Of a DNA stretch of 22,021 nt, positions 1 to 8,245 are shown one piece after another. Source of the DNA: JACQFZ01 sp045810625 (GTDB lineage Bacteria; Pseudomonadota; Gammaproteobacteria; Acidiferrobacterales; Sulfurifustaceae); assembly GCA_045810625.1 (NCBI GenBank), contig JBJMVQ010000013.1:1-22021 (forward strand), given 5' to 3'. The first letter of the stretch is position 1, and each line of letters begins with the position of its first letter. The position numbers and the translations under genes are program-made. The notes beneath the pieces were generated by a model. It was not told the origin of the DNA, made no database searches, and worked only from the letters and a program-made list of their open reading frames with translations.

Positions 1-67
1 AAGAAACGCCTGAACGCTGAACCCACCGCGATCGGCGAGCCAACCGCGAGCAGGCGCGCGGGCTGGA

Positions 68-718
68 TTACTGTGACGCCGCCAGTGAACCGGTCACCGC
101 ACCGAGCGGCCGAATCAGCAACCCGCTGGTCGACACTCTCACCTCGAGTCGCTGCGCCTGCTCCACCGAGACAAACGTCGCCGAGCCGTACTCGGCGTCG
201 AGGAGCGGCGCGAGCATCGCGTAGCGTTGACGCAAGTTGAACAAATTGATCGTGCGCGCCGGAGCGACGCCGTACACGGTGCGCGGCGCGCGCTGCTCAT
301 CGCTCAAGAGACGGTAACGGCCGCCGACACGATCGAGCTCGTAAGCGGTGTGTAAACCGAGCAGATTGACGAGCGGCTTCCACTTGAGGATATGCGCGTC
401 GACGTAGAGCTCATCGCCCGCGAGGACGTACGACGCCGAACGACCGTCGGGAAAGCTAAATCGCGCGCGAAAATGATGCGGCCCGAGCGGTTCGGTCTCG
501 ACCAGCGCCGCGACTTCCTCGTGCGTCAGCGCTCGATACCCTTGCGTACCCAGCGTGATCGCGCCCAGTAACGCGGCGACGGCGAGAAATACGACGCTCA
601 AGGTGAGTCGCGTGGTGAGACGCAACAGCCGGCCACGCTTGAGCGCCGCCGACGCCATCAGGAAAAACATAGCGCCCAGAAAACCGAAGATCGCGGCGGC
701 GGTCAGCATGTCGGGCAT
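68..718 (-). CDS. Conserved inner-membrane protein of unknown function
   Basis: The 216-residue protein has two hydrophobic stretches near the N-terminus (about residues 4-25 and 38-57), then a soluble domain of about 150 residues. That domain contains the segments GDELYVDAHILKW and YELDRVGGRYRLL. This pattern recalls a gammaproteobacterial family that databases often label loosely as 'cation/multidrug efflux pump'; two helices and a soluble domain do not make a pump, so I give no function. The likely topology is membrane-anchored with the C-terminal domain on one face. No clear Shine-Dalgarno sequence precedes the ATG at 718, and a later Met (residue 17) could be the start. It lies 59 bp downstream of the small gene at 778-972 on the same strand, so the two may be co-transcribed. 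Confidence 0.75.
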   Translation of the reverse strand: MPDMLTAAAIFGFLGAMFFLMASAALKRGRLLRLTTRLTLSVVFLAVAALLGAITLGTQGYRALTHEEVAALVETEPLGPHHFRARFSFPDGRSASYVLAGDELYVDAHILKWKPLVNLLGLHTAYELDRVGGRYRLLSDEQRAPRTVYGVAPARTINLFNLRQRYAMLAPLLDAEYGSATFVSVEQAQRLEVRVSTSGLLIRPLGAVTGSLAASQ

Positions 719-777
719 TGAGCAGCCAAACAGTCTTTAGGGGAACGATTTTCAAAATAGCATATCCCCCGCCGCTG

Positions 778-972
778 TCACGGCTTTCTATCCGCATCTT
801 TAAGCACGGCATCGACATCGAGCATGTAGATCGCGCTGAGCGCCGCTTCGAGCGCGCCATCCTCGCACAGCCCGCTGACCTTGGCGTTTTCGTAACCATC
901 TTTCGCCGCCTGGATACAGGCGTCGCGAACCCGTTCCACCAACCGCCGCCGGTCTTCGGGCGCATCATTCAT
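778..972 (-). CDS. Small conserved protein (64 aa), function unknown
   Basis: A 64-residue, mostly helical, acidic protein beginning MNDAPEDRRRLVERVRDA and containing SGLCEDGALEAALSAIYML. Short proteins of this type, with the pattern RRxLVExVRxAC-(x)n-GLCxEGAxEAAxxAIxxLD, occur in many gammaproteobacteria and are sometimes misnamed 'acetyltransferase'; at 64 residues it is far too short for a GNAT fold. Coding status is supported by this remembered conservation and the regular helix-like spacing of hydrophobic residues. The ATG at 972 has only a weak purine-rich stretch upstream. It probably shares a transcript with the membrane protein gene that follows at 718-68. Confidence 0.65.
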   Translation of the reverse strand: MNDAPEDRRRLVERVRDACIQAAKDGYENAKVSGLCEDGALEAALSAIYMLDVDAVLKDADRKP

Positions 973-1120
973 GTTCGTCGTGCCTGGAATTAGGGTTTGT
1001 AATTATTCATCCCTGACGCTCCCTATGCTAGCGTCGTTACGCTTCCCACTTGTCCGGTATGGCTCATGGCGTTGACGGTCGGCGGCCGATTACGCACCGC
1101 GAATTGCGGACGCGCGCCGA

Positions 1121-2497
1121 ATGCGTGAGGTCGGCTCATCGAGCAACGCCGCGCGCGCGCTGACGCGCGAGAACGTCGTCGCCAGCGGACCGCGGCAAGT
1201 CCTGAGCCGCATCGACGTGCTGGCGATGATCGTCGGCCTCGTGATCGGCGCCGGTATCTTCAAAGCCCCATCCGTCGTCGCGGCCAACACGGAGAGCGCG
1301 GCCGGCATGCTCGCCGCGTGGCTGCTCGGGGGCGCCGTTTCGCTGACCGGCGCGCTTTGCTACGCCGAGCTTGCGAGCAGCTATCCCCATACGGGCGGTG
1401 AGTATCATTTCCTGAGCCGCGCCTACGGCCCACGCCTCGCCTTCCTGTTCGCGTGGTCGCGACTGGCCGTCCTGCAAACCGGGTCGATCGCTCTGCTTGC
1501 CTTCGTGCTCGGTGACTATCTGACCGAATGGCTTCCGCTCGGCCGCGCGAGTTCCGCGCTCTACGCCGTGGCCGCGGTGCTCGCGCTGACCGCGCTCAAC
1601 GCGGTCGGCCTGCGAACCAGCGCCACCCTGCAGCGCGTGATGACGCTCGTCATTGTGCTCGGCCTGCTGCTCGTCGCCGCCGCCGGGCTCATGCATCCGC
1701 CGCCGCTTGTGACGGCGGCGGCCAGTTCACCGGCGGCCCACCCCGCTTTCGGACTTGCCATGGTATTCGTGCTGTTGACCTTCGGCGGCTGGAACGAATC
1801 GGCCTACGTCTCGGCGGAAGTGCGCAATGTGCAGAGAAACATGGCGCGCGTGCTCGTCGGCGCGATTGGTTTGATTACCGTTCTCTACGTGCTCGTCAAT
1901 CTCGCCTTCCTGAACGTCCTCGGGCTTTCGGGCATGCGCGCTTCGTCGGTCGTCGCCAACGACGCGATGCGCCTGACCGTGGGGAACTACGGCGCGGTAT
2001 TGATCACACTGCTCATCGTCCTGGCCGTCCTGACCTCCATCAACGTGACGATACTGACCGGCGCACGGACCAACTACGCGATGGCCGGCGACGTGCGCCT
2101 ATTCAACGCTCTCGGCAGTTGGCACGACCGAACGAACGCGCCGCTCACGGCACTGGTCGTGCAGGCCGTCGTGAGTCTGGTGCTGATCGCTATCGGCGCC
2201 TTCTCCCGCTCCGGCTTCGAAACGATGGTGCAATACGTGTCGCCCGTCTTCTGGTTCTTTTTTCTTTTGACCACGGTGTCGCTGTTCGTGCTGCGCCGGC
2301 GCGATCCGACGCGCCTGCGGCCGTTTCGCGTCCCGTTCTATCCGTTGACCCCGATCATCTTTTGCGCCACCTGCGTGTACATGCTGTATTCGAGCCTTGC
2401 CTACACCGGCTTCGGCGCGCTCTTGGGCGTTGCAGTACTCGCCGCCGGCACCCCATTGCTTTTCTTTCTCGATCGAACGCGTGCGACAAGGAGGTAG
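1121..2497 (+). CDS. APC-superfamily amino-acid permease
   Basis: The 458-residue protein is almost wholly hydrophobic, with about 12 predicted transmembrane helices, the usual count and length for the amino acid-polyamine-organocation family. The first helix carries the glycine-rich segment GLVIGAGIFKAPSVVA, matching the conserved substrate-binding bend of APC transporters. It is followed by the family-like GGEYHFLSRAYG loop and, near residue 220, FGGWNESAYVSAEVRN. It should act in the inner membrane as a secondary transporter of an amino acid or related solute; the substrate cannot be read from the sequence. The start at 1121 has a poor ribosome-binding site. The stop codon at 2495-2497 lies 3 bp before the methyltransferase start, so the two form an operon. 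Confidence 0.88.
   Translation: MREVGSSSNAARALTRENVVASGPRQVLSRIDVLAMIVGLVIGAGIFKAPSVVAANTESAAGMLAAWLLGGAVSLTGALCYAELASSYPHTGGEYHFLSRAYGPRLAFLFAWSRLAVLQTGSIALLAFVLGDYLTEWLPLGRASSALYAVAAVLALTALNAVGLRTSATLQRVMTLVIVLGLLLVAAAGLMHPPPLVTAAASSPAAHPAFGLAMVFVLLTFGGWNESAYVSAEVRNVQRNMARVLVGAIGLITVLYVLVNLAFLNVLGLSGMRASSVVANDAMRLTVGNYGAVLITLLIVLAVLTSINVTILTGARTNYAMAGDVRLFNALGSWHDRTNAPLTALVVQAVVSLVLIAIGAFSRSGFETMVQYVSPVFWFFFLLTTVSLFVLRRRDPTRLRPFRVPFYPLTPIIFCATCVYMLYSSLAYTGFGALLGVAVLAAGTPLLFFLDRTRATRR
2488..2494 (+). promoter_or_regulatory. Strong Shine-Dalgarno site inside the permease 3' end
   Basis: AAGGAGG lies 6 bp before the ATG at 2501 and inside the last codons of the permease gene. It fixes the methyltransferase start and indicates translational coupling of the two genes. 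Confidence 0.8.
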
Positions 2498-2500
2498 ACC

Positions 2501-3319
2501 ATGCAAACCCGGCATCGACTGACCGCCGCCATTGCGGTGTTTTGGGTGGTTGGCGTCGCGCCCGGTGCGCGCGCGCTCGAGCGCGACGTTCCCTACGTCC
2601 CGACGCCCGAACCGGTGGTCAGGGAAATGCTGCGGCTCGCGAACGTGAGCGAGAAAGACACCCTCTATGACCTCGGCTGCGGCGACGGGCGCATCGTCGT
2701 CATAGCGGCGAAGGAGCGCGGCGCCCACGGTGTCGGCGTCGACATCGACCCCGACCGGATCGCCGAGAGTCGTGCGAATGCAAAGTGGGCCGACGTCACC
2801 GACAAAGTGCGATTCATCGAAGGCGATCTGTTCAAAGTGGACCTGCGCCCGGCCACCGCCGTCACCTTATATCTGCTACCGGACGTCAATTTGCGGTTGC
2901 GGCCGAAACTCCTGTCGGAGCTGAAACCCGGCACCCCCATCGTCTCCCATCAGTTCGACATGGGGGATTGGGAACCGGAGGTGAAGACAAAAGTCGGGTT
3001 CGCGACGGTGTACTTGTGGCACGTGCCGGCGCGCGTCAGCAACCGCTCCGACTACGAGTTGCGCACGGCGGACGGCCGTGTGGAGCGTCATCAACTGGAA
3101 GTTACGCAGCACCTGCAAAAAATCTCCGGCAGCGTGACCATCGATGGCGAGCAATTCCCGATTGAAAACGGGCGCATCAACGGCGAGCGGGTACGGTTTA
3201 GCGTCAACCGGCCCTCGCACGGCACGCTCGTGCAATATACCTACGAGGGACAAGTGATCGACGGCGAGGTGCGGAGCGTCACAGCGGGCGACGTGCAGAA
3301 CAATTTCGCGCGGCGCTGA
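2501..3319 (+). CDS. Class I SAM-dependent methyltransferase with N-terminal signal/anchor segment
   Basis: The protein has 272 residues. Residues 57-63 read DLGCGDG (motif I, SAM-binding loop), followed at 78-83 by GVGVDID, whose acidic residue would bind the SAM ribose, and by an ExDLFKVDL segment. The domain ends around residue 175. About 95 further residues form a polar, probably beta-rich tail of unknown role. The first 25 residues look like a signal peptide: a basic start, a hydrophobic core (AAIAVFWVVGV) and an APGARAL cleavage-like end. A SAM enzyme outside the cytoplasm would lack its cofactor, so this segment may instead be an uncleaved anchor. The gene directly follows the permease and is translated from a strong site. 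The methyl acceptor is unknown. Confidence 0.85.
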   Translation: MQTRHRLTAAIAVFWVVGVAPGARALERDVPYVPTPEPVVREMLRLANVSEKDTLYDLGCGDGRIVVIAAKERGAHGVGVDIDPDRIAESRANAKWADVTDKVRFIEGDLFKVDLRPATAVTLYLLPDVNLRLRPKLLSELKPGTPIVSHQFDMGDWEPEVKTKVGFATVYLWHVPARVSNRSDYELRTADGRVERHQLEVTQHLQKISGSVTIDGEQFPIENGRINGERVRFSVNRPSHGTLVQYTYEGQVIDGEVRSVTAGDVQNNFARR

Positions 3320-3332
3320 CGCGAAAACCCTA

Positions 3333-3346
3333 CGCGGTGCACCGCG
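3333..3346. other. Perfect 14-bp GC palindrome between convergent genes
   Basis: CGCGGTGCACCGCG sits in the 54-bp gap between the convergent methyltransferase and reductase genes. It could contribute to two-way termination but has no T-run on either side, so its role is uncertain. Confidence 0.3.
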
Positions 3347-3373
3347 ATAACGCCACGGCGCACCGCTGTCGGT

Positions 3374-4369
3374 TCAAGTGAGGTTGACGATCACGCGTCC
3401 CGACTGTCCGCCCTTCAGGATGCGCTCGATCTCCGGTTCCAGTTGTTCCAGACGACACTCGCGCGCGATTTGAGTGAGCAGCGGCGGCTTCCAGTCGGCG
3501 GCGAGATGACCCCACAGCGTCCGGCGGTGCTCCAGCGGTCTATCGACGGAATTAATGCCAAACAAACTCGCACCGCGGAGAATGAAGGGAAAAACGGTGG
3601 TGTGCAGCTCCGGCGATGCCACGAGCCCGCAGCAGGCCACGGCGCTGTTGGGCTTCAGCGACTTCAACACCGTCGCGAGGATATTGCCGCCGACGGTGTC
3701 GACCGCGCCGGCCCAACGCGCGGTGATCATCGGCTTGCCGCTCTTGTCGTCGAGCTCGTCGCGCCCCACGACGCCGGCAGCGCCGAGCCGCGTAAGGAAT
3801 TCTTTCTGATCCATTTTCCCGGTCACCGCGATGACGCGATAACCGAGCCGCGCGAGGATCCCGACCGCCAGACTGCCGACGCCGCCGGTCGCACCGGTCA
3901 CTACGACTTCACCTGCCGCGGGCTGCAAGCCCTCCTTCAGTAACCGGTCCACGCAGAGCGCCGCCGTGAACCCCGCGGTACCGTAAATCATGCTCTCTTT
4001 GAGCGTCATCCCTTTCGGCAATCGCACCAGCCAGCCCGCCGGAACGCGGATGTATTCGCCGAATCCGCCGTCCGTATCCATGCCGAGATCGAAACCGGTA
4101 CAGATGACTTCATCACCCGCACGAAACGCCGAGCTGCTGCTCTCTTCGACCACACCCGCGGCATCGATACCGGGCGTGTGCGGATACTGCTTCGTGACGC
4201 CGCGATTGCCGATGGCCGATAAGGCATCCTTATAATTCAGCCCCGAATAGTGCACGCGAACGAGCACCTCGCCCGCCGGTAGCTCGTCCGTTGTCCGGGT
4301 GCGCACCTCCCGCACCATGCTCTTGTCGGGACCTTCGCTGACAACGAGGGCTTTGAATTGCTTGGCCAT
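3374..4369 (-). CDS. acuI: YhdH/AcuI-family zinc-independent medium-chain reductase (acryloyl-CoA reductase-like)
   Basis: The protein has 331 residues from the ATG at 4369, a typical length for the YhdH/AcuI branch of medium-chain dehydrogenases/reductases. Family signatures are YSGLNYKDALSAIGNRG (about residue 41), PGIDAAGVV (about 67), the nucleotide-binding loop VVTGATGGVGSLAVGILARLGY (about 156-177) and GRVIVNLT at the C-terminus. Catalytic zinc ligands are absent, as expected. AcuI enzymes use NADPH to reduce acryloyl-CoA to propanoyl-CoA; many relatives are annotated only as quinone oxidoreductases. The frame stays open 50 codons further upstream (to 4519), but that stretch is basic and unlike the family. 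The start at 4369 has an AGGAAGAA sequence just upstream and the expected family N-terminus. The protein is cytosolic. Confidence 0.85.
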   Translation of the reverse strand: MAKQFKALVVSEGPDKSMVREVRTRTTDELPAGEVLVRVHYSGLNYKDALSAIGNRGVTKQYPHTPGIDAAGVVEESSSSAFRAGDEVICTGFDLGMDTDGGFGEYIRVPAGWLVRLPKGMTLKESMIYGTAGFTAALCVDRLLKEGLQPAAGEVVVTGATGGVGSLAVGILARLGYRVIAVTGKMDQKEFLTRLGAAGVVGRDELDDKSGKPMITARWAGAVDTVGGNILATVLKSLKPNSAVACCGLVASPELHTTVFPFILRGASLFGINSVDRPLEHRRTLWGHLAADWKPPLLTQIARECRLEQLEPEIERILKGGQSGRVIVNLT

Positions 4370-4591
4370 ACGCGGTTCTTCCTGTCGATGATCAGTCGTT
4401 CGAGATGGAATCCCCAACCGTCCAGACTCCTTGCCGGCGAGGTTCTCAATCGTTCGTGAGTTCTTGTTTTTCGATCTTGCGAGGCTCGCCATGATGCCGT
4501 CCGACAGCGCCGGTGGCAAGCCATGGGAAAATCGGCCGCGCTCGCCGATCTGCTCGGCCGAGCGCGACGAAGACGTCTCGGGAATTGGCGT

Positions 4592-4795
4592 TTACTTCTG
4601 GGGCTTCGAGTAGTCGCGTTCTTCCTCGGGGTCGAACTCCTTGGCGCGGTTACGACCCTGCTCCTCCGCATTCGGATCGGGCTTTGCGTCCTGCGCCGCT
4701 TTCTCGACCTGACCCGATTTCACGAACTCCTGCTGTTCCTTGTTGTAGCGCGCCGCGGACTCGCGATCGCCCTCACCCTGATTTTTCTCGCCCAT
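4592..4795 (-). CDS. Small hydrophilic conserved protein (67 aa)
   Basis: The highly charged 67-residue protein starts MGEKNQGEGDRESAARYN and ends RDYSKPQK, with no hydrophobic core and many E, K, Q and N residues. It resembles a family of small, probably disordered proteobacterial proteins that share the opening NQGEGDRESAARYN; no function is established to my knowledge, though the composition suggests a stress-related or hydrophilin-like role (inference). An AAGGAG ribosome-binding site lies 7 bp before the ATG at 4795, which supports it as a real gene. Opposite-strand reading frames here are shadows. The 222 bp to the reductase gene (4370-4591) contain no other recognisable feature. Confidence 0.75.
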   Translation of the reverse strand: MGEKNQGEGDRESAARYNKEQQEFVKSGQVEKAAQDAKPDPNAEEQGRNRAKEFDPEEERDYSKPQK

Positions 4796-4990
4796 TGCAA
4801 TCTCCTTGGTTGGACGATGCCGTTGTAGCGATCCGGGTCTACCGTGTCATGAGGTAGTTCACCCGCGTGCGTCCGGGAAATAATCCAGCGGAGATCGAGA
4901 GGCGGGAACCGACTGCGGGCGACGGCACGCCGTGCGCCGCCGCCATTGCTTGAAACAGCTGACGCTCGGGGTCGTTGTGTAGCGGAAAGT

Positions 4991-5017
4991 GCCGCGGCGG
5001 TTCGAGACCGCCGCGGC
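4991..5017 (-). terminator. GC-rich hairpin downstream of the hydrolase gene
   Basis: A perfect 10-bp stem (GCCGCGGCGG / CCGCCGCGGC) with a 7-nt loop lies 12 bp beyond the hydrolase stop codon. On the minus strand it is followed only by ACTTTCC, so the U-tract is weak. It is probably an intrinsic-like terminator or a 3'-end-protecting hairpin. Confidence 0.5.
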
Positions 5018-5028
5018 GAAGCCACAAT

Positions 5029-6696
5029 TTACTTCGGTACGTCCGCGTCAACCGCCCGCTGGATCGCATCGTTCGCGTCGGGTTGCAGCCAGAAGCGCTG
5101 GCGCACCAGCTGCTCGCTCTCGCGCACGAACTGATTCACGTAATCGCCGTGATTACGATACAGCGACTGCAGCCGGTCCTGATCGAACGGCACGTTGTAG
5201 CCGTAGAGCACGCAGAATCCCGAGAACCGCGTCGTGTGCCCGGCGGTGTCGGTCGGCACGTACGTGGCGATCGGCACGTCGAGGAACGGCGTGCGCACGC
5301 CGCCCAGGGCGTTGCCGAAATCGTCGCGCACGATCCGCGGCGGCGTCGTATTGACGCCAACCTGAATACGGTCGGCGCGCGGCGGCGGAATGTCGAAGTC
5401 GACCCAGAGCGTCAGCGCGCGGAACGCCGCGTTCTGTACGTTCGAGAACGGGAAATTGTTCGGGCTGATCACACCCGGGATGCCGCGCACGGGGCCGTTG
5501 ACGAACTCTTGATGCGCACAGCCGACGGGTTCCAGATCGGCGGGCTGCTGATGAACCAGCTGCGCCGAATCGAGCTGCAGCGTGATCACGTCATCGTTCA
5601 GATCGTTCGAGACGTGACTGCCGCCCGGCACTTCCCACAAGCGATAACGGTCATTCAGGTCGTCGTTGTCCGCGCGACGATAGAGCAGCCCCGTGGGCGA
5701 CAGCGTGCCGAGAAATATTTCCGTCTCCGTGTTGGCGTGAATCACCGGAACTTCGCGCGGCTGCATGTGCCGGCGCGGATCGGCCGCCGGCAGGACGCCC
5801 GCCGGCGTCAGACCGAAGTTGATATTGCTCGGTCCGTTCGTGCCCATCGGGATATAGCCGTCGTAGATCCCGCTTCCATCGGGCATGCGCTCGACCGCAT
5901 GGAAGATATCCGCTTGCGTGAACGTGAACCCGCCGTCCTGCGAGAAGCCGGATTCGAACACATGTTTGACCTTGTAGCCGTGAATAGGACTATTCGGCCC
6001 GTTGGTCTTGATCAGCGCGCCGATCTGCGCGGCGATGTCGAAGGTGATGCCGTCGTACGTGCCGCTGTTGCCGTTCGGAACGAACGGATCGTAGGTCCAG
6101 TTGAGCGCGGCATAACGCGTCGGATTCCAGTTCTTGAGCGCGTTCACAATGACTGACTTCGAACTCCAACCGATGAAAATGTCGCCGTTGCGCACAAAAT
6201 AATTACGCCCGCGGTCCCATACCGCCGCGATGTCGAAACCGCCGCTGGGATTGAGCGGCTCGATGACGACGGTACCGCTGAATTGCTGCGGATTAGCGGG
6301 GCGTTTCACGACCATGCGCGTGGTGTACGCGATGTTCGTACACCCGAGCGTCGCCCGTGCCGGGCACGGCGACACGACCTGAATGCCGGTCGGCGTGTAT
6401 TCGTAAAGATTGCCGGTTCCGGAGAAGAAGAATTCCTCCACCACGTAACCGCGCGGCACGGGCGGCATGATGTCGAAGCCTTCCGCACCGAAAGGAAAAT
6501 TCGTTTCGGTCGACGGGATCGGACCGGTCACGGTGGGAAGCTGCACCGGGAACGGCGCCACGTCCGCTGCGTTCGAAACCGCCGACAGCGACAGCAACCC
6601 GAGCATAGCGGTGATGGCGCCGGCTTTCCCGAGCCGTCGCCGCGATTGGATGAAAGGGTTGTCGTCGCGAGTCCCACGACAGTGTGTCGTTCTCAT
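5029..6696 (-). CDS. Exported alpha/beta-hydrolase-domain protein with Tat-type signal
   Basis: The protein has 555 residues from the ATG at 6696, which has GGAGGG 7 bp upstream; a TTG start five codons earlier is less likely. Residues 18-24 read SRRRLGK, matching the twin-arginine consensus S-R-R-x-[FL]-x-K. A hydrophobic stretch and an Ala-x-Ala-like end near residue 44 follow, so folded export by Tat is likely. The body resembles the large 'alpha/beta hydrolase domain' family (PF20091 type). The probable nucleophile is S252 in ESGFSQDGGF, with candidate catalytic histidine H361 in PGGSHVSN and acidic residues near 323-327. The substrate is unknown, perhaps an ester or lactone. The gene is divergent from an AraC regulator, a usual arrangement for an inducible catabolic enzyme. 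Confidence 0.78.
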   Translation of the reverse strand: MRTTHCRGTRDDNPFIQSRRRLGKAGAITAMLGLLSLSAVSNAADVAPFPVQLPTVTGPIPSTETNFPFGAEGFDIMPPVPRGYVVEEFFFSGTGNLYEYTPTGIQVVSPCPARATLGCTNIAYTTRMVVKRPANPQQFSGTVVIEPLNPSGGFDIAAVWDRGRNYFVRNGDIFIGWSSKSVIVNALKNWNPTRYAALNWTYDPFVPNGNSGTYDGITFDIAAQIGALIKTNGPNSPIHGYKVKHVFESGFSQDGGFTFTQADIFHAVERMPDGSGIYDGYIPMGTNGPSNINFGLTPAGVLPAADPRRHMQPREVPVIHANTETEIFLGTLSPTGLLYRRADNDDLNDRYRLWEVPGGSHVSNDLNDDVITLQLDSAQLVHQQPADLEPVGCAHQEFVNGPVRGIPGVISPNNFPFSNVQNAAFRALTLWVDFDIPPPRADRIQVGVNTTPPRIVRDDFGNALGGVRTPFLDVPIATYVPTDTAGHTTRFSGFCVLYGYNVPFDQDRLQSLYRNHGDYVNQFVRESEQLVRQRFWLQPDANDAIQRAVDADVPK

Positions 6697-6808
6697 CGTG
6701 TATCCCTCCAAGATGTGGGGTGTTGCATAGCCGATAGCGAAAAAAGCGCTTCGTATATACCACCGCGCACCGCGCCGGAGCGGGCGAGGCGCCGCGATAG
6801 CGAATTAA

Positions 6809-6837
6809 TTGATAACGGATGACGCTTTATCGATAAT
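6809..6837 (+). promoter_or_regulatory. Sigma-70-type promoter for the AraC-family gene
   Basis: A -35 box TTGATA (6809-6814) and a -10 box GATAAT (6832-6837) are separated by 17 bp; each matches consensus at 5 of 6 positions. This predicts a start of transcription near 6844 and a leader of about 19 nt before the ATG at 6863. It also argues against the upstream in-frame TTG at 6809 as the translation start. Confidence 0.6.
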
Positions 6838-6862
6838 CGATTTTGCCGGGGAGGAGACCATC

Positions 6863-7798
6863 ATGAGCAACACAACAGTCGAGCCGGTCGTTACGGATCC
6901 GGTCTTCGCCATCTCGCACCGTGTCCGTTGCGACCCCGCCTACGTCGTGCATGGAAATGCCGGCGATAACTTCTACGCCGCCAACTGGCGGTTTCCGGCG
7001 CATCGCGTCTCCGCGGAATGCCTCACTTCTCACATCCTGTGCTGCCTGATGGAAGGCTCGCAAGCGCTGGGGAAGATCGCGAACGGGAGGGCGATACGGC
7101 GGCGCGCGCATCCCGGAGCGATATCGTTGTTGGTGAGCGGAGAATTCGCCCGCTACACGATCGATGGTGAATGTACCGTCCTTCAGGTTTATATCTCACC
7201 CGCCTTTTTCCGCGAATTCTGTGAGCAGCAGGCGCCCGGCGGGCGGCCGGCGTCGCTGCAGCCGTTCTTCGTCGTCGACGATCCGTGGTTGAAGGCTTAC
7301 TTCGAGATGCTCGCGAGCGAGGTCGCGATGTACGGCGAACGCGCGTGCGAGCTCGATTCCTTGCTTCTCAGTCAATCGCAACAACTGCTGTTCGGGCACC
7401 TGCTGCGACGTTACGGCGATCTGAACCGGCGCGATCTGCTCGCGCTCGACCGCCCCTCGCGCCACCGCCCGTTGCGGCCGCTCTTGCTGAAACGCGTCAC
7501 CGATTTCGTCCACGCCCACATCGGCGACGACATACGGCTCGCGGACTTGGCAGAGCTCGTGCATCTTTCGCAGCGGCATTTCATCCGCGCGTTTTATGCG
7601 GCGACCGGCGTGACGCCATATCAATACGTGGTGGAGAAGCGTTTGCAGGCGTGCGCCGAGCGGCTACTCGGCGATGCGGACGCGACGATTGCAGAAATCG
7701 CGAAGGCGATGGGCTTCAAGAGTCAGGCGCACTTCGCCGCCCAGTTCCGGGCGCGCTACGGCATCGCGCCCACCCGCTACCGGGATCTCAATCGCTAG
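6863..7798 (+). CDS. AraC-family transcriptional regulator
   Basis: The protein has 311 residues from the ATG at 6863, preceded by a GGGGAGGAG ribosome-binding site. The C-terminal ~100 residues hold the double helix-turn-helix of AraC proteins. The first is DIRLADLAELVHLSQRHFIR and the second is ATIAEIAKAMGFKSQAHFAAQFRARYG, followed by the usual GIAPTRYR ending. The N-terminal ~190 residues should sense a ligand or mediate dimerisation and do not show a cupin motif I can name. It is transcribed divergently from the exported hydrolase (start-to-start gap 166 bp), so it probably activates that gene and may control itself. The ligand is unknown; the hydrolase substrate or product is a reasonable guess. 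Confidence 0.9.
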   Translation: MSNTTVEPVVTDPVFAISHRVRCDPAYVVHGNAGDNFYAANWRFPAHRVSAECLTSHILCCLMEGSQALGKIANGRAIRRRAHPGAISLLVSGEFARYTIDGECTVLQVYISPAFFREFCEQQAPGGRPASLQPFFVVDDPWLKAYFEMLASEVAMYGERACELDSLLLSQSQQLLFGHLLRRYGDLNRRDLLALDRPSRHRPLRPLLLKRVTDFVHAHIGDDIRLADLAELVHLSQRHFIRAFYAATGVTPYQYVVEKRLQACAERLLGDADATIAEIAKAMGFKSQAHFAAQFRARYGIAPTRYRDLNR

Positions 7799-8074
7799 AT
7801 CCGGTTAAATAAATTTCTACCGCAGAGGACGCGGAGGACGCAGAGGAAAAGCGGTTAGAAATTGAAACGCAAAGGACGCCAAGGACGCGAAGGAAGGCTA
7901 ACGAAGCGGGTTAAGGGCTCAGAACTTTAAAACGAGCCCGCGTCCCGGCGCCGCAGTAAGCTCTAAAATATTAGTTTTCACCGCAGAGGACGCGGAGGAC
8001 GCAGAGGAAAAGCGGTTAGAAAAGGAAAGCGGTAAACAGGTTTAAAGAACCTCCGGCCAAATCTCTGAACTAGA

Positions 8075-8142
8075 TGTCATTGCGAGCGTAGCGAAGCAAC
8101 CTCGACCAGATTGCTTCGTCGCTTGCGCTCCTCGCAATGACA
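8075..8142. repeat. Palindromic REP-like unit, island 1 copy
   Basis: The ends TGTCATTGCGAG and CTCGCAATGACA form perfect 12-bp terminal inverted repeats, continued inward by GCGAAGCAA and TTGCTTCG arms. The left arm (8075-8099) is identical over 25 nt to the inverted arm of a second copy at 13488-13512. From memory, palindromes with this CATTGCGAG...GAAGCAA core are common interspersed elements in environmental bacterial genomes. The unit lies at the turning point between plus- and minus-oriented A/B repeats. Confidence 0.8.
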
Positions 8143-8186
8143 GTGAGGGTCCCAGAAATTTAAAACGAACGAACCGCGAGTACGCA

Positions 8187-8215
8187 AGCGAAACTATTCA
8201 ATTACGGGTTTCGCT
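8187..8215. repeat. Small inverted repeat in island 1
   Basis: AGCGAAAC (8187-8194) and GTTTCGCT (8208-8215) form an 8-bp stem with a 13-nt loop, between the palindromic unit and the right-hand repeats. Confidence 0.35.
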
Positions 8216-8245
8216 CTGTTCCACCGGGCGACAGATGTCCTTTTT

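Noticed and set aside
4370..4519. N-terminal 50-residue extension of the AcuI-like reductase
   Set aside because: The extension is basic and unlike the family; the start at 4369 has an upstream AGGAAGAA and the expected N-terminus.
4523..4828. Plus-strand hydrophobic 101-codon frame
   Set aside because: It overlaps the small hydrophilic gene at 4592-4795 on the opposite strand, which has a clear ribosome-binding site and family resemblance; hydrophobicity is a by-product of the complement of charged codons.
4975..6156. Plus-strand 393-codon open frame opposite the hydrolase gene
   Set aside because: Antisense shadow with arginine-rich, motif-free sequence; the minus-strand hydrolase has a signal peptide, catalytic motifs and a ribosome-binding site.
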